From: Chloroflexota bacterium
GTDB taxonomy: Bacteria; Chloroflexota; Anaerolineae; Anaerolineales; Anaerolineaceae
Direction of reading: 5' to 3'
Assembly (NCBI GenBank): GCA_029548365.1
Contig: JAKPNN010000030.1
Coordinates: 59,049 to 123,048 of the forward strand
DNA: 64,000 nt
Position numbers and translations under genes: made by a program. Under the pieces are notes generated by a model. The model ran no database searches. It was given only the letters and a program-made list of their open reading frames with translations, and had not been told where the DNA came from. This document shows, in pieces, positions 34,237 to 43,404 of this stretch (its first letter is position 1; each line of letters opens with the position of its first letter).

Positions 34237-35307
34237 TCATCCTGAATTTGCATCGTCGATGATGATCAGGTTTTGCTGAGGAACAGTGATTTTCTGCCCA
34301 TCATTGAGCATTACAACTGCTGCTGGCTGTGTCACGCCACTCTCAAAATAAGTGTCGCCCTCCGGCAAATCCAAAACTTCGCCAACCTTGCCCCAGGATT
34401 GTTCAGCAAACACCCGCACGATTAACCCCACCTTCAATTTCTGCTGCACACTGAATCCGCTCTCAAAGCCCTCATCACTCAAGTGAATAATCACCTCAGG
34501 TCGCATTCCGGACAATGGGTCAAACTCACCCGCATTCAGGCTGACGGATTTGTCAGCATGTGGAGTCAACCCGTCTAACAGGCTCTCATCAGGCTGGCGG
34601 CTGCCAAACCCCTGTACCACGAGAATGGGGGTTGGCATCGCTGTAGCAATTGCAATCAATTCGGGCGCCATTGATCCCAGGATTAATCCCCCTGAACTGC
34701 GTTTGCCGTACCAGTTGAGCGCGTCCGGGTCAACACAGGACCCTGCCCCGATCATCAAGCCCTCACCTCTTTCAGCCAGCATGCCTGGCTTCAAGGGTTG
34801 CGTCCACGCTTCCTCGACGATTCTTAATTCTCCAAAACCAATCGCACCGTTGCCCCACAATCCTTGCAGCAAGAAACCAGCGGCAGATATCATCGCGCCA
34901 TAATCTGGAAACACAGCCTGGACCACACCCATCATCCCTGCCCTGACCTGGATCGTCCTGTACCCGACCTCGAATGCCGCCTTGCCCTGGTGAAGCCCAA
35001 TAAAGCGTCCATCTGCTGGTACGCGTACCAGGCGTGAAAGCGGGCCGGTTATTTTTGCGATGACATCGCCTTCGTGGAGTTGTTCGCCCGGCTCGCGCAC
35101 CAAAAATTCCTTTACCGCCAGAACATCTACCCCCAAACTGTCGGCGATTTCCACCATGAGGATCTCGGCAGGCATACTGGCTTGCGCAATCACATCTTCG
35201 GGCAAAACCTGCTGGCCCTCGTAGACCAGCACTTCCCCCGGATATTTCAGCCTGCGTACGCGTTGAATCTCCTTGATGGTTCCTGCCCTGGCCACCGGTA
35301 ATAACAT
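34237..35307 (-). CDS. Unknown protein at the end of the MutL-like operon (hybrid-barrel and KOW-like parts)
   Basis: 356 residues without signal or membrane helix. The N-terminal 120 residues look like two short beta barrels (PGEVLVYEGQQVLPEDVIAQ and EPGEQLHEGDVIAKI, then VPADGRFIGLHQGKA) as in biotinyl/lipoyl-like domains. The C-terminal part (KVGLIVRVFAEQSWGKVGEV, DGQKITVPQQNLIIID) resembles a KOW-type barrel. The middle (GSMAPELIAIATAMPTPILV) looks like a Rossmann-like core. No known family assigned. It follows the MutL-like gene by 15 bases. Confidence 0.7.
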   Translation of the reverse strand: MLLPVARAGTIKEIQRVRRLKYPGEVLVYEGQQVLPEDVIAQASMPAEILMVEIADSLGVDVLAVKEFLVREPGEQLHEGDVIAKITGPLSRLVRVPADGRFIGLHQGKAAFEVGYRTIQVRAGMMGVVQAVFPDYGAMISAAGFLLQGLWGNGAIGFGELRIVEEAWTQPLKPGMLAERGEGLMIGAGSCVDPDALNWYGKRSSGGLILGSMAPELIAIATAMPTPILVVQGFGSRQPDESLLDGLTPHADKSVSLNAGEFDPLSGMRPEVIIHLSDEGFESGFSVQQKLKVGLIVRVFAEQSWGKVGEVLDLPEGDTYFESGVTQPAAVVMLNDGQKITVPQQNLIIIDDANSG

Positions 35308-35322
35308 CGTTAATCTCCCAAC

Positions 35323-37092
35323 TTATCCATGATCAGCCCGCAACATGCGCTGCCAGTGGTTTAGCAAATCAATTCGTAATTCGGGCTGCTTTGGCAGTTG
35401 CACGGGGCGGCCGCGCGCATCGATCACGACTCCCAGCCTGCCGCCAACCACCTTTAGCCGTCCCCCCCGCCCCCGACCGCCAAAACCGATGTCCACGCGG
35501 CGATGAGGGGTTAATTCGAGCACAGCTGGCTCACCTTGGGGAATCTTCAGGCGTGCTAACCAGCCGTGTTGCACCTCCTGACTGAAACTTACGCCGGATG
35601 CGGTTTTAACAACAACTGACAGGGCTGTTTTCCCCCGGGGCAGCTCTCCCGCCGTCGAAATCACAGTCCCCAAGTTTTCAAATGCCGGAGAGGACAATAA
35701 GTGTATCGGTACAAGGGGTTCGACTTCTCCAAATTTGGCTAAAAGCGGAAGAAGGTGGTGACGATCAAGTACCATGGTGGTAATTTGGCGCGGCTGGAGC
35801 CCGTCCAACAAGGTCAACATCACAAGGGCTGGGTCCGGTGCACCTGTAAGCACAGCGCCGCTGGCAATGACAGGCTCAAAATACCCCTGCAAACCGCGCT
35901 GTGGATGATATTCCAGCCAATCATGATTCCTTGCCAGGCAGATTAATCCCTGCTGCAGCCGATAACGGGAAAAGGACAGGGAGAGGCTGAGCGTTTTCTG
36001 GGTGTCGGGAATCCATTGGGGCACCGTTACGTAATTGCACAAAAACTGGTCGGCTTCGTCAAAAGTCACCGGTGTGTCTGACCAATCACAAATCGCCTGA
36101 GCAGCTACCCGCCGATCCACGTGAGCCAGGCCGGGAAATTTTTCCAGCATCACAGCCCCGCTGATGCCATTTTGGCTTGCCGCAAGCGTGGTGTACACGC
36201 CGCCCAGGTCAACCGCCAGAAAGCCCCTTGAGGTGACCTTTTCTGAATCATCTGCTCTTACCTGGCTGAGCCAGCGGATCATCCGCTCTGCCCCGAGCCC
36301 TGTGAGTCCAAACAAATTCTCCGTGAGCGCAAACAAAACCTCAGATCCGGGTAAGTCTGTCTTGCACGAACGCAAGATCTCACGTTCCAGGTAACTTTGA
36401 GCAAGCGTAAGGTCATACTTGCCAAAGGCCGGCTGAAGATTGGGCACAATCCGCAACCTGGCAACCCGCTCCAAACGTTGTCTTGCTGTGGCTTCCATGG
36501 CAGCATTCCCGGCATAAAGGATCAGCGGTTTTACAGCGTGGGGCAATAGACCGCAGATGGTGCGCACGGTTTCAATGGTTCGGCGCATCGTCTCTACGGC
36601 GCCGTAATCCTCCCCGCCGGTAACAATCACAATCTCCGGCAATGCAGCAAGCAGCCTCTCAATGGCGCGTTGCTCATCCATTTGCATTGCAGCATCTAAA
36701 TGGGTAACAGCACACATGGGCAGCGAATCAACTAAAGCCCTGGCAGCTTTGAGAGATCCCTGACCGGAGAGTCCCAACAGGGCTGTCCTGATCCGCCTAC
36801 CAGCAGACAGGGTCATCCCGACCCGGTCCAACCCGCGCCCGATGCGGTCAACCGGCATTAATAAACCGCCATCTTCATTTAAAAACAGGTGATAGGTTTT
36901 CCTCTGCAAGGCTTGCACAGCCCGGTCAACACCGCTGCCAATGTGCAGGTCCTGTCCAAGGGAGGTCAGCGACTGGGCGCTTGCGAGTAAGCGATATTTC
37001 CCATCAGAAATCCCAACCAGACTGACACGTGAATTCACCCCACCCACATCCAGCCCCAAAAGCGCATAAGGGTGCCTGGTCGGACCGGTCAT
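35323..37092 (-). CDS. MutL/GlmL-like ASKHA-fold protein (glutamate mutase L family)
   Basis: 589 residues from ATG 37092, whose A overlaps the upstream stop (TGATG). The ASKHA phosphate motifs are LGLDVGGVNSRVSL (12-25) and a second GFLAVDLGGVYTTLAAS; IVTGGEDYGA and LLGLSGQGSLKA are also typical. In clostridia MutL accompanies adenosylcobalamin glutamate mutase, perhaps as chaperone. No mutase subunit is present here; all neighbours are membrane or scaffold-like proteins, so a different role is likely. A Gly/Arg-rich patch (GFGGRGRGGRLK) near residue 550 is unusual. Confidence 0.8.
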   Translation of the reverse strand: MTGPTRHPYALLGLDVGGVNSRVSLVGISDGKYRLLASAQSLTSLGQDLHIGSGVDRAVQALQRKTYHLFLNEDGGLLMPVDRIGRGLDRVGMTLSAGRRIRTALLGLSGQGSLKAARALVDSLPMCAVTHLDAAMQMDEQRAIERLLAALPEIVIVTGGEDYGAVETMRRTIETVRTICGLLPHAVKPLILYAGNAAMEATARQRLERVARLRIVPNLQPAFGKYDLTLAQSYLEREILRSCKTDLPGSEVLFALTENLFGLTGLGAERMIRWLSQVRADDSEKVTSRGFLAVDLGGVYTTLAASQNGISGAVMLEKFPGLAHVDRRVAAQAICDWSDTPVTFDEADQFLCNYVTVPQWIPDTQKTLSLSLSFSRYRLQQGLICLARNHDWLEYHPQRGLQGYFEPVIASGAVLTGAPDPALVMLTLLDGLQPRQITTMVLDRHHLLPLLAKFGEVEPLVPIHLLSSPAFENLGTVISTAGELPRGKTALSVVVKTASGVSFSQEVQHGWLARLKIPQGEPAVLELTPHRRVDIGFGGRGRGGRLKVVGGRLGVVIDARGRPVQLPKQPELRIDLLNHWQRMLRADHG

Positions 37093-37790
37093 CACCCACC
37101 CCCAACCCAACGGGCAATCCATCCCCCAAGGAATACAATTCGGTCAATCATCGCCAGCAAGGCAGATGAAAAAATACCGGCAAACAATGCACCGAGGGCA
37201 AACCCAATAAAAACCTCACCCACGCGCGCCAGCGCTTGCAGAAGGCGCGGTCGTGAAAGATCTGAGGAATCAGTCTTGCGTTTAAATCGACTTCCAAAGT
37301 GAAAATAGCTTAATGTGCCGATCACGCCAATCAGCATCACGACTGCGTCCACGGTATGCATCCATGAACTGCGAGATTCTGTGTGCCAGGCAGCGGGCTG
37401 AAAACCAATCACCACCGCCCGCATTTGTGGGATCATCGTTCCGAAAACCGCACCGCCGATGACCAGCGCAGCAGTTAACCCGGCTAAAAACGCCAGTGGA
37501 ATACGGCTAAGCGCACGCAACTGGGAAATTTGACTCAAGATCAACATCAGAGACAATAGCAGCGGGATCAGCACCCACAACCGCTGATAGGTTGACCCCT
37601 CCAACAGGGGTTGGAGCAAATAAGGCCACAGGATTTGCCGGGCAATCAGAACCGTCAGAAATCCAGCCGTAACGCCTACGAAAAGGTAAGCTGCCAACCG
37701 AAAAAAGAAATTGTCGCCGATCAGATAGCTTAAAATCATCACAGTCAGTAGGAAACCAACCACACCCCACACCAGTTCAGGCATGTTCAT
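37092..37790 (-). CDS. Multi-helix membrane protein of the MutL-like operon
   Basis: 232 residues with about six hydrophobic helices (8-25, 32-55, 68-88, 97-120, 148-165, 190-218). Not a recognised family. It overlaps the upstream gene by four bases and the downstream ATG by one, so it is translationally coupled and probably forms a complex with its neighbours. Confidence 0.75.
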   Translation of the reverse strand: MNMPELVWGVVGFLLTVMILSYLIGDNFFFRLAAYLFVGVTAGFLTVLIARQILWPYLLQPLLEGSTYQRLWVLIPLLLSLMLILSQISQLRALSRIPLAFLAGLTAALVIGGAVFGTMIPQMRAVVIGFQPAAWHTESRSSWMHTVDAVVMLIGVIGTLSYFHFGSRFKRKTDSSDLSRPRLLQALARVGEVFIGFALGALFAGIFSSALLAMIDRIVFLGGWIARWVGGG

Positions 37791-39478
37791 CGCTCACCCC
37801 CGTCATCACCCAGCGGCTCCCGAGAACTGGGAAAACTCATCCCAATCACTAACATAAGGATCATCAAAACAATACCCACCCTGTAAGCAAACCAATGGAT
37901 GGAAGATACGGCGTTTTGCCCTTCCAGGTTGACTGCATCTGCAATGCCGCTGATCATGCCTGCTACCTGTCCAGATTCCCAGTAGGGCTGCAATAACGGC
38001 CCTGCCTGGGCGCTGAGGAGTAAAAGAATCGGCACATCGGGTTTCAGGCCCTTGATTTGCTCGATCCAGGCCATTACACCCTCATAATCATCCCCCAGAA
38101 TCAAAATTACATCAAAGGGCTTAACAGGCAGGGTCAACGCAGACTCCGGTTCGTTTTCACCCGGCAAGGTCTGGTGTGCAAGCCCATAGGCGCCAAAAGA
38201 CCCTACCGGGTAGTAACCCAGATCCGTCACAACCCGTTGATCAATCAGAGTCTCTTCCTCAACCAGATGGTCGAAAAGTAAACGCCCAGCAGGCGCCGAT
38301 GAGAGCGTCGATACTTCAGCGCCTGCCTCGAAAATTCCTCTGAGGATTGGTGTGGCGATCAACGTCATTTCCCCTGAAAATGCTGCTGAATAATCCATCA
38401 CCAGCAACACCATCGATTCTTCCTGTAATCCGCCCACCCATTCCGCCATATCCCTCACATGAGGGGCTGCTACCCCGGAGACCCTTTCCCCGGGGCGTCC
38501 CATAAAAAGGACCAGACTCAAGATCGTGATCAACAAAAACCCGATCCCCAAGCGTAACCCGCGATTAAACGCCGGCTTGTCCGAAATCTGCACAGGGCGT
38601 TTCTCCTTATCGGAGCGCATCGTCGCGGCGAGCTGATCTGCTCTGGCCTGCTCTTCGCGACTGATGGACAATGCCATTGCTTCGAGCTGGGTACCTTTGA
38701 TGTCGTCAAGGATAATTTCCCTGGTAGCCTGCTCAGAACCCCTCGAAATGGCAGTCTCCTTTGTGTCTTCGGCACGACCTGCGTCATCAACAGGAGCCTC
38801 TTCCACAAGCTCATCCATTGTTTGTTCGCCATTTTCCAACGCAACCAGCCAGTGCAGCAGGCTGTCGCCTTCCCTTTCTGAAAGGATCTCCGTAGCGTCC
38901 TCAGCTTCAGCCGGGCGATGCTTCCTTCGGATGCGCCTGAGCCAATTTTCGTGTACCGAGCCTGGAGTGCTGATCTCCTCCGAATCTTCGATCTCATCAG
39001 GGTCTTGATCGGGCGGTTTTTGTTCAACCTCATCCTGAATTTTCTGCAAAACCGATTGCAACTGCTGCTCCTGATCCTCTTTTTGCGCCGTTTCAAGGCT
39101 TTCACGGGCTGCGTTGATCTTCTGGGTGATCTCGCCAATAGAATCCGGTTCGGTTTGTGCACGTTGCCGAATGCGGTGCAACCACTCCGGCACGTGTGGC
39201 TCATCATCAGGCTGCTCTGTATCTTCAAGAATTTCATCATGCTCAGGTGATGGAGAAATCTCCCCGTCAGCCCCGTCAAAAAGTTGATCCTGGTCGTCAT
39301 CCTGTTTGAGGGAATGCAGTAAATCGGTGAGGTGCTCCTCATCCCCTGGTGAATCTGGCTGATCATCCCGTGGCAAATCCACAGGGACGATACCCTCCAG
39401 GGGCGCCCCACACAGCTCACATTTTTTTGCACCGAGTGGGTTTTCTGCACCACATTCAGAACAAATCAACACAAGCAT
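37787..39478 (-). CDS. Zinc-ribbon protein with long acidic region, membrane helix and outside domain
   Basis: 563 residues. A zinc ribbon with CxxC pairs at Cys6/Cys9 and Cys20/Cys23 opens the protein; residues 35-290 are very rich in Asp, Glu, Gln and Ser and probably disordered with coiled-coil parts. A membrane helix (about 298-318) leads to an alpha/beta-like domain (SMVLLVMDYSAAFSGEM; FDVILILGDDYEGVM) and a second helix near 540 returns to the inside. The layout suggests a scaffold that links cytoplasmic partners to an outside domain. Family not recognised. Confidence 0.72.
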   Translation of the reverse strand: MLVLICSECGAENPLGAKKCELCGAPLEGIVPVDLPRDDQPDSPGDEEHLTDLLHSLKQDDDQDQLFDGADGEISPSPEHDEILEDTEQPDDEPHVPEWLHRIRQRAQTEPDSIGEITQKINAARESLETAQKEDQEQQLQSVLQKIQDEVEQKPPDQDPDEIEDSEEISTPGSVHENWLRRIRRKHRPAEAEDATEILSEREGDSLLHWLVALENGEQTMDELVEEAPVDDAGRAEDTKETAISRGSEQATREIILDDIKGTQLEAMALSISREEQARADQLAATMRSDKEKRPVQISDKPAFNRGLRLGIGFLLITILSLVLFMGRPGERVSGVAAPHVRDMAEWVGGLQEESMVLLVMDYSAAFSGEMTLIATPILRGIFEAGAEVSTLSSAPAGRLLFDHLVEEETLIDQRVVTDLGYYPVGSFGAYGLAHQTLPGENEPESALTLPVKPFDVILILGDDYEGVMAWIEQIKGLKPDVPILLLLSAQAGPLLQPYWESGQVAGMISGIADAVNLEGQNAVSSIHWFAYRVGIVLMILMLVIGMSFPSSREPLGDDGGER

Positions 39479-40098
39479 TACGACTCATCCTCATAAGGGC
39501 GATCCATGCCCAGTAAAACCCGCAACCCAACGATCAACCCACCCAGAGCAATTCCGATCAGAATACCTCTCAGACCTGCCAGTGGGAGTCGGCGGACAAA
39601 TTCAAGCCATTCAGCACCCGCTGTACCGATCGCAGGGTTCAGGTAATGCAAATTCAAGATCAGAGAGATCAGAGCACTGATTAAAAAAGATACCGACATG
39701 AGCGTCCAGCCCCGGGTGCGAATAATCCGCAAGCTGGCGAATAGCATGGTCACCGCCAGGATAGCCAGCAGGCTGGTCTCTACCGGGATCTGGATGTTGA
39801 GCACCCAGTTACGGAAAAAGGCACTGTCGGGAGGCAAGAAAAACCCGATGCCGACGGTGACCAGAAAAGCCACCAGGACGATCAGGCTTAACAAGCTGCC
39901 CTTCTGCCAGTGTGCAACCCGGACAAGATGCATTTTGAATAAATACCCGACCCCGATCACCCCGGCCAACCCCACCAGCAAAATCCCCCACTCGATCAGC
40001 AATCCTGTGAGATTCGCCAGTTGTGTCTGGAAAAAATATCCCGCCAAAATGGTCAGCCCGGTCAGGCTGGCGGTCAAAATTACAATAATTCGCTTCAT
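39478..40098 (-). CDS. Membrane protein of the MutL-like operon
   Basis: 206 residues with about six helices, a start nested in the upstream gene end (four-base overlap with the DUF6754-like gene) and an end sharing one base with the next start. Segments such as LLVGLAGVIGVGYLFKMHLVRVAHW and LAGLRGILIGIALGGLIVGLR are hydrophobic with few charges. No known family. Confidence 0.72.
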   Translation of the reverse strand: MKRIIVILTASLTGLTILAGYFFQTQLANLTGLLIEWGILLVGLAGVIGVGYLFKMHLVRVAHWQKGSLLSLIVLVAFLVTVGIGFFLPPDSAFFRNWVLNIQIPVETSLLAILAVTMLFASLRIIRTRGWTLMSVSFLISALISLILNLHYLNPAIGTAGAEWLEFVRRLPLAGLRGILIGIALGGLIVGLRVLLGMDRPYEDES

Positions 40099-40829
40099 AA
40101 AACACCCGCCAGCGTCAATCCTGCTGCAATCACCAGCAGTGCAATCATTAAAACACGAAGGATGTCCTCGCTGATCCAGGCTGCCTGGAGAGAAGGCGAC
40201 CGATCCATCAAGCCGGGCAAAAGAAATATTTCCTCGCCAATCAATAGATCACGCGTGGTCAAAAACAGGGCTGCCTGCGCGCTGATGGACCCGGCTGCAG
40301 CAAAGGAGTGTCCCCCTTTCATCTGCGCGGCTTCCAGGATCAAAGCCTCCATCGGGCCGTAGTGGCCGAATAATCCCACAGAGCCCGGTGAATGCAGTCC
40401 CATCTCTGCTAAGAAACCCGCCATGAAGGCGTGCGGTGTGGGTCCGGTTAAGATCAAATTCAACGCCGATGAATAGCCATCCTGGTAGGTGCCGCAGAGA
40501 ATTTGGCGGGCAAATAAGGAAAGCTCGCCAGTGCCAGCAGCAAAGACCTGTGTTTCCTGGGCACCCGGGTCTGCCTTAACAAGGCTGGCGCTCACCGAAA
40601 GAGCATGCAGTCCCAATGCCGGGTAAGCCCGCGACCAGAACCGGTTACCTAATACAACCTGGCTTTGTTTTCCCCCTTCGAGGGCGCGCACACGCTGCTT
40701 AACAAAGGCGTTAACCGCCGGGTTAACCCGCACCGGGTACCAGTCGCGCCGTGTAAATAGGAGGTTAAAAAATAACAGCAAGACGACAGCCAGGCCGATG
40801 ATGACCCATCCGATCTCAGTCCAGGTCAT
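40095..40829 (-). CDS. DUF6754-like membrane-anchored protein
   Basis: 244 residues: N-terminal helix (about 6-25), a soluble domain with alternating Gly/Ala-rich motifs (VLGNRFWSRAYPALGLHALS; NLILTGPTPHAFMAGFLAEMG; GLFGHYGPMEALILEAAQMK) and a C-terminal helix (222-242). This architecture matches what I know as DUF6754, a family of unknown function; my confidence in the family name is moderate. Overlaps both neighbours by four bases. Confidence 0.65.
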   Translation of the reverse strand: MTWTEIGWVIIGLAVVLLLFFNLLFTRRDWYPVRVNPAVNAFVKQRVRALEGGKQSQVVLGNRFWSRAYPALGLHALSVSASLVKADPGAQETQVFAAGTGELSLFARQILCGTYQDGYSSALNLILTGPTPHAFMAGFLAEMGLHSPGSVGLFGHYGPMEALILEAAQMKGGHSFAAAGSISAQAALFLTTRDLLIGEEIFLLPGLMDRSPSLQAAWISEDILRVLMIALLVIAAGLTLAGVL

Positions 40830-41071
40830 GCCCCGGTCTCCTGTAAAAAGGTTTTAAACTGGTAGATTTCATCAGGGTCTCCCAACAAGTTCAACAGGTT
40901 CGCATAAGAAAGACCAAAAGGGGTGGCTTTTAATAACGGTAGCCCCAGGAACATGCTTTGGGCAATCAAAGGCAGCAGGGGCTGAATTAAATCCAATAAT
41001 TCGCAGGCTGATGATATCAATCCCCTTCTTGCAAGAAAACTTTTCCATGTGAGCCAGTTAGTATTCTGCAT
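40826..41071 (-). CDS. Small protein heading the MutL-like operon
   Basis: 81 residues, amphipathic with a hydrophobic centre (LLDLIQPLLPLIAQSMFLGLPLLK). Not recognised. Its ATG lies six bases after a TATACT box (41078-41083, minus strand) and has no ribosome site, suggesting a leaderless mRNA. It overlaps the next gene by ATGA and so begins a chain of seven tightly packed genes down to 34237. Confidence 0.65.
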   Translation of the reverse strand: MQNTNWLTWKSFLARRGLISSACELLDLIQPLLPLIAQSMFLGLPLLKATPFGLSYANLLNLLGDPDEIYQFKTFLQETGA

Positions 41072-41077
41072 AACAAA

Positions 41078-41187
41078 AGTATAGCATAAGGGCGCGAAAA
41101 ATTAATCCCAGAAATTCTTCATTTTCATTCGCTGAAGAAATGGTAACGACTTGGTGATCTCCAATTGAATCCAGCTTCAAGTATAAT
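41078..41187. promoter_or_regulatory. Divergent -10 boxes for the MutL-like operon and wecB
   Basis: Minus-strand TATACT at 41078-41083 is six bases before the ATG at 41071; plus-strand TATAAT at 41182-41187 is seven bases before the wecB ATG at 41195. Neither start has a Shine-Dalgarno. Clear -35 boxes are not visible. Confidence 0.6.
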
Positions 41188-41194
41188 TGGTTTG

Positions 41195-42334
41195 ATGGAT
41201 CAAAAATTAAAGGTTTTGACGATATTTGGCACCCGCCCGGAAGCTGTTAAAATGGCACCGGTGATTAAAGCCCTGCGGGAACATCCGGATCACATTGATA
41301 TTACGGTATGCGTCACTGCCCAGCACCGCGAAATGCTCGACCAGGTCCTGCAGGCGTTTGACATTACCCCGGATATCGACCTGGATTTGATGGCTCACGA
41401 CCAGACACTTCCCGAGTTGACCGCACGGATCTTCACCCATCTGGACCCTGTGCTGCTTCACACCCGTCCCGATTGGCTGCTGGTCCAGGGGGATACCACG
41501 ACGGTCATGGCAGCCGCGATCCTCGGGTATTACCGCCAGATCCGGGTGGGTCACATTGAGGCCGGGCTGCGAACCCACGATAAATGGCAGCCCTTCCCCG
41601 AGGAAATGAACCGCTGCATCGCTGGTGTGGTGGCAGACCTGCACTTTGCCCCAACAGAAAACAATCGCCAGAACCTGCTGCGAGAGGGCATCCCGGACGA
41701 GATCATTAAAATCACCGGCAATCCGGTCATTGATGCCCTGAAGATCATCAGCCAGCAACCAGCCCCTCCGCAGGTTGATCAACTGCTTGACCAAACGGGC
41801 ATATCCGGTGGCAAGCGCCGCCTGGTGCTGGTGACTGCACACCGCCGGGAAAACTTCGGTCAACCCATTCTGGATATTTGCCTGGCTCTCAAACGCCTGG
41901 CACAGGCTTACCCGGATGAAATTGCCATCGTTTACCCGGTTCACCTCAACCCCAACATTCATGTACCGGTCCACCAGGCGCTATCCAGCATCAATAACAT
42001 CCACCTGCTTCCGCCCCTGGATTACCTGCCCCTGGTCCACCTGATGAAACATGCCACCCTGATCCTGACCGATTCGGGCGGCATCCAGGAAGAAGCGCCG
42101 TCCTTTGGCATTCCCACCCTGGTCTTGCGCCAGCGCACCGAACGCCAGGAGGGCGTCCAGGCAGGCACTTTAAAACTTGTCGGTACAGATCCAGACACCA
42201 TTTACCTGGAGGCCCGGAAACTGCTCGATGACCGCGCGGCCCACGCTGCCATGGCTGGGGCGGTCAATCCCTATGGCGATGGGCATGCGGCTGAACGTAT
42301 CGTTGCTGCACTTTTAGCTTCACAAACGGGGTAA
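41195..42334 (+). CDS. wecB: UDP-N-acetylglucosamine 2-epimerase (non-hydrolysing)
   Basis: Converts UDP-GlcNAc to UDP-ManNAc for surface polysaccharides. 379 residues from ATG 41195 (MDQKLKVLTIFGTRPEAVKM). Family blocks FGTRPEAVKMAPVI, AGLRT, PEEMNR, LVTAHRRENFG and TDSGGIQEEAPSFG with LVLRQRTERQEG are complete. First gene of a run with three glycosyltransferases; 44 bases separate it from the next. Confidence 0.95.
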   Translation: MDQKLKVLTIFGTRPEAVKMAPVIKALREHPDHIDITVCVTAQHREMLDQVLQAFDITPDIDLDLMAHDQTLPELTARIFTHLDPVLLHTRPDWLLVQGDTTTVMAAAILGYYRQIRVGHIEAGLRTHDKWQPFPEEMNRCIAGVVADLHFAPTENNRQNLLREGIPDEIIKITGNPVIDALKIISQQPAPPQVDQLLDQTGISGGKRRLVLVTAHRRENFGQPILDICLALKRLAQAYPDEIAIVYPVHLNPNIHVPVHQALSSINNIHLLPPLDYLPLVHLMKHATLILTDSGGIQEEAPSFGIPTLVLRQRTERQEGVQAGTLKLVGTDPDTIYLEARKLLDDRAAHAAMAGAVNPYGDGHAAERIVAALLASQTG

Positions 42335-42378
42335 AACATGGCAAAAGCAATTGATACCCAATCGGATGATAGGCTTTC

Positions 42379-43404
42379 ATGAAGGGTCAAATCTGCCTGG
42401 TGCCTGAGCTGACCGGGTTGGGCGGAACAGCCTCCTTCCAGGCCAGAATGATTGCCGGCCTTCAGTCCCGCGGCATTCCCCATACCTTTAACATCGCCAA
42501 CCCTGAGAATACCGCCGTTCTCGTCATCGGCGGAACCCGGCAACTTATAAAGCTCTGGCAGGCAAAACGCCGTGGTGTGCGCATCATTCAACGCCTCAAC
42601 GGCATGAACTGGATTCACAGGCTGGAAAAGACTGCCCCGCGCCTTTTTTTGAGGTCGGAGGTCAATAACCGCATCCTGGCCTTCATCCGCCGTCACCTGG
42701 CACATGGTATCGTGTACCAGAGCCACTTCTGCCACGACTGGTGGAACAGGGTTTACGGTCCTCGACCGATCCCGCACCAGGTCACTTATAACGGGGTTGA
42801 TCTGCAAGAATTTTCTCCCAACGGGCCTGAAACTCCGCCAGAGGATCACTTTCGGATCCTGCTGGTGGAAGGGCGCCTGGTTGGCGCTTACACCCGCGGG
42901 CTGGAAACCGCCTTAAAACTGGCCAGTGCGGTCAGAACAAACTGCGGAAGCCCCCTTGAATTGATGGTTGCCGGCGATGTCACCGACGAAATGAAAGCCC
43001 GTGCCCACAGCCTGGCGCCTGATCTGTGGATCACATGGCGCGGCGTGCTCCCCCGCGAGGACATCCCCGCCGTTGATCGCTCTGCCCACGTGCTGTTCAG
43101 CGCTGATCTCAACGCCGCCTGCCCCAACAGTGTGATCGAAGCGCTGGCTTGCGGCACCCCGGTTTTGGCTTATGATACCGGCGCACTGGCTGAACTGATC
43201 CAGGACGGCGCCGGGCGGGTCGTGCCCTACGGCGCTGATCACTGGCAGTTAGAGGACCCGCTGATTCCGCCCCTGGCACAGGCTTGCGTTGAAATCTTGC
43301 AGGATAACCCCGCCTACCGGGCGCGGGCGCGCGCCCGGGCTGAAGCTGTATTCAGCCTTGAAACCATGCTCGCCGGCTACCTGAATGCCCTGGAGGCTGC
43401 ATGA
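42379..43404 (+). CDS. Glycosyltransferase family 4-like (first of three)
   Basis: 341 residues, GT-B fold. The C-terminal nucleotide-sugar site is typical of GT4 (ADLNAACPNSVIEALACGTPVLAYDTGALAEL). The N-terminal half is shorter than usual, with VLVIGGTRQLIKLWQAKRRG. Acceptor and donor unknown. ATG 42379 follows TTTC without a good ribosome site. Its last bases overlap the next gene (ATGA). Confidence 0.88.
   Translation: MKGQICLVPELTGLGGTASFQARMIAGLQSRGIPHTFNIANPENTAVLVIGGTRQLIKLWQAKRRGVRIIQRLNGMNWIHRLEKTAPRLFLRSEVNNRILAFIRRHLAHGIVYQSHFCHDWWNRVYGPRPIPHQVTYNGVDLQEFSPNGPETPPEDHFRILLVEGRLVGAYTRGLETALKLASAVRTNCGSPLELMVAGDVTDEMKARAHSLAPDLWITWRGVLPREDIPAVDRSAHVLFSADLNAACPNSVIEALACGTPVLAYDTGALAELIQDGAGRVVPYGADHWQLEDPLIPPLAQACVEILQDNPAYRARARARAEAVFSLETMLAGYLNALEAA

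Noticed and set aside
35323..37092. Glutamate mutase pathway
   Set aside because: MutL-like alone is not enough; no MutS/MutE-type subunits are in the window, and the neighbours are membrane proteins.
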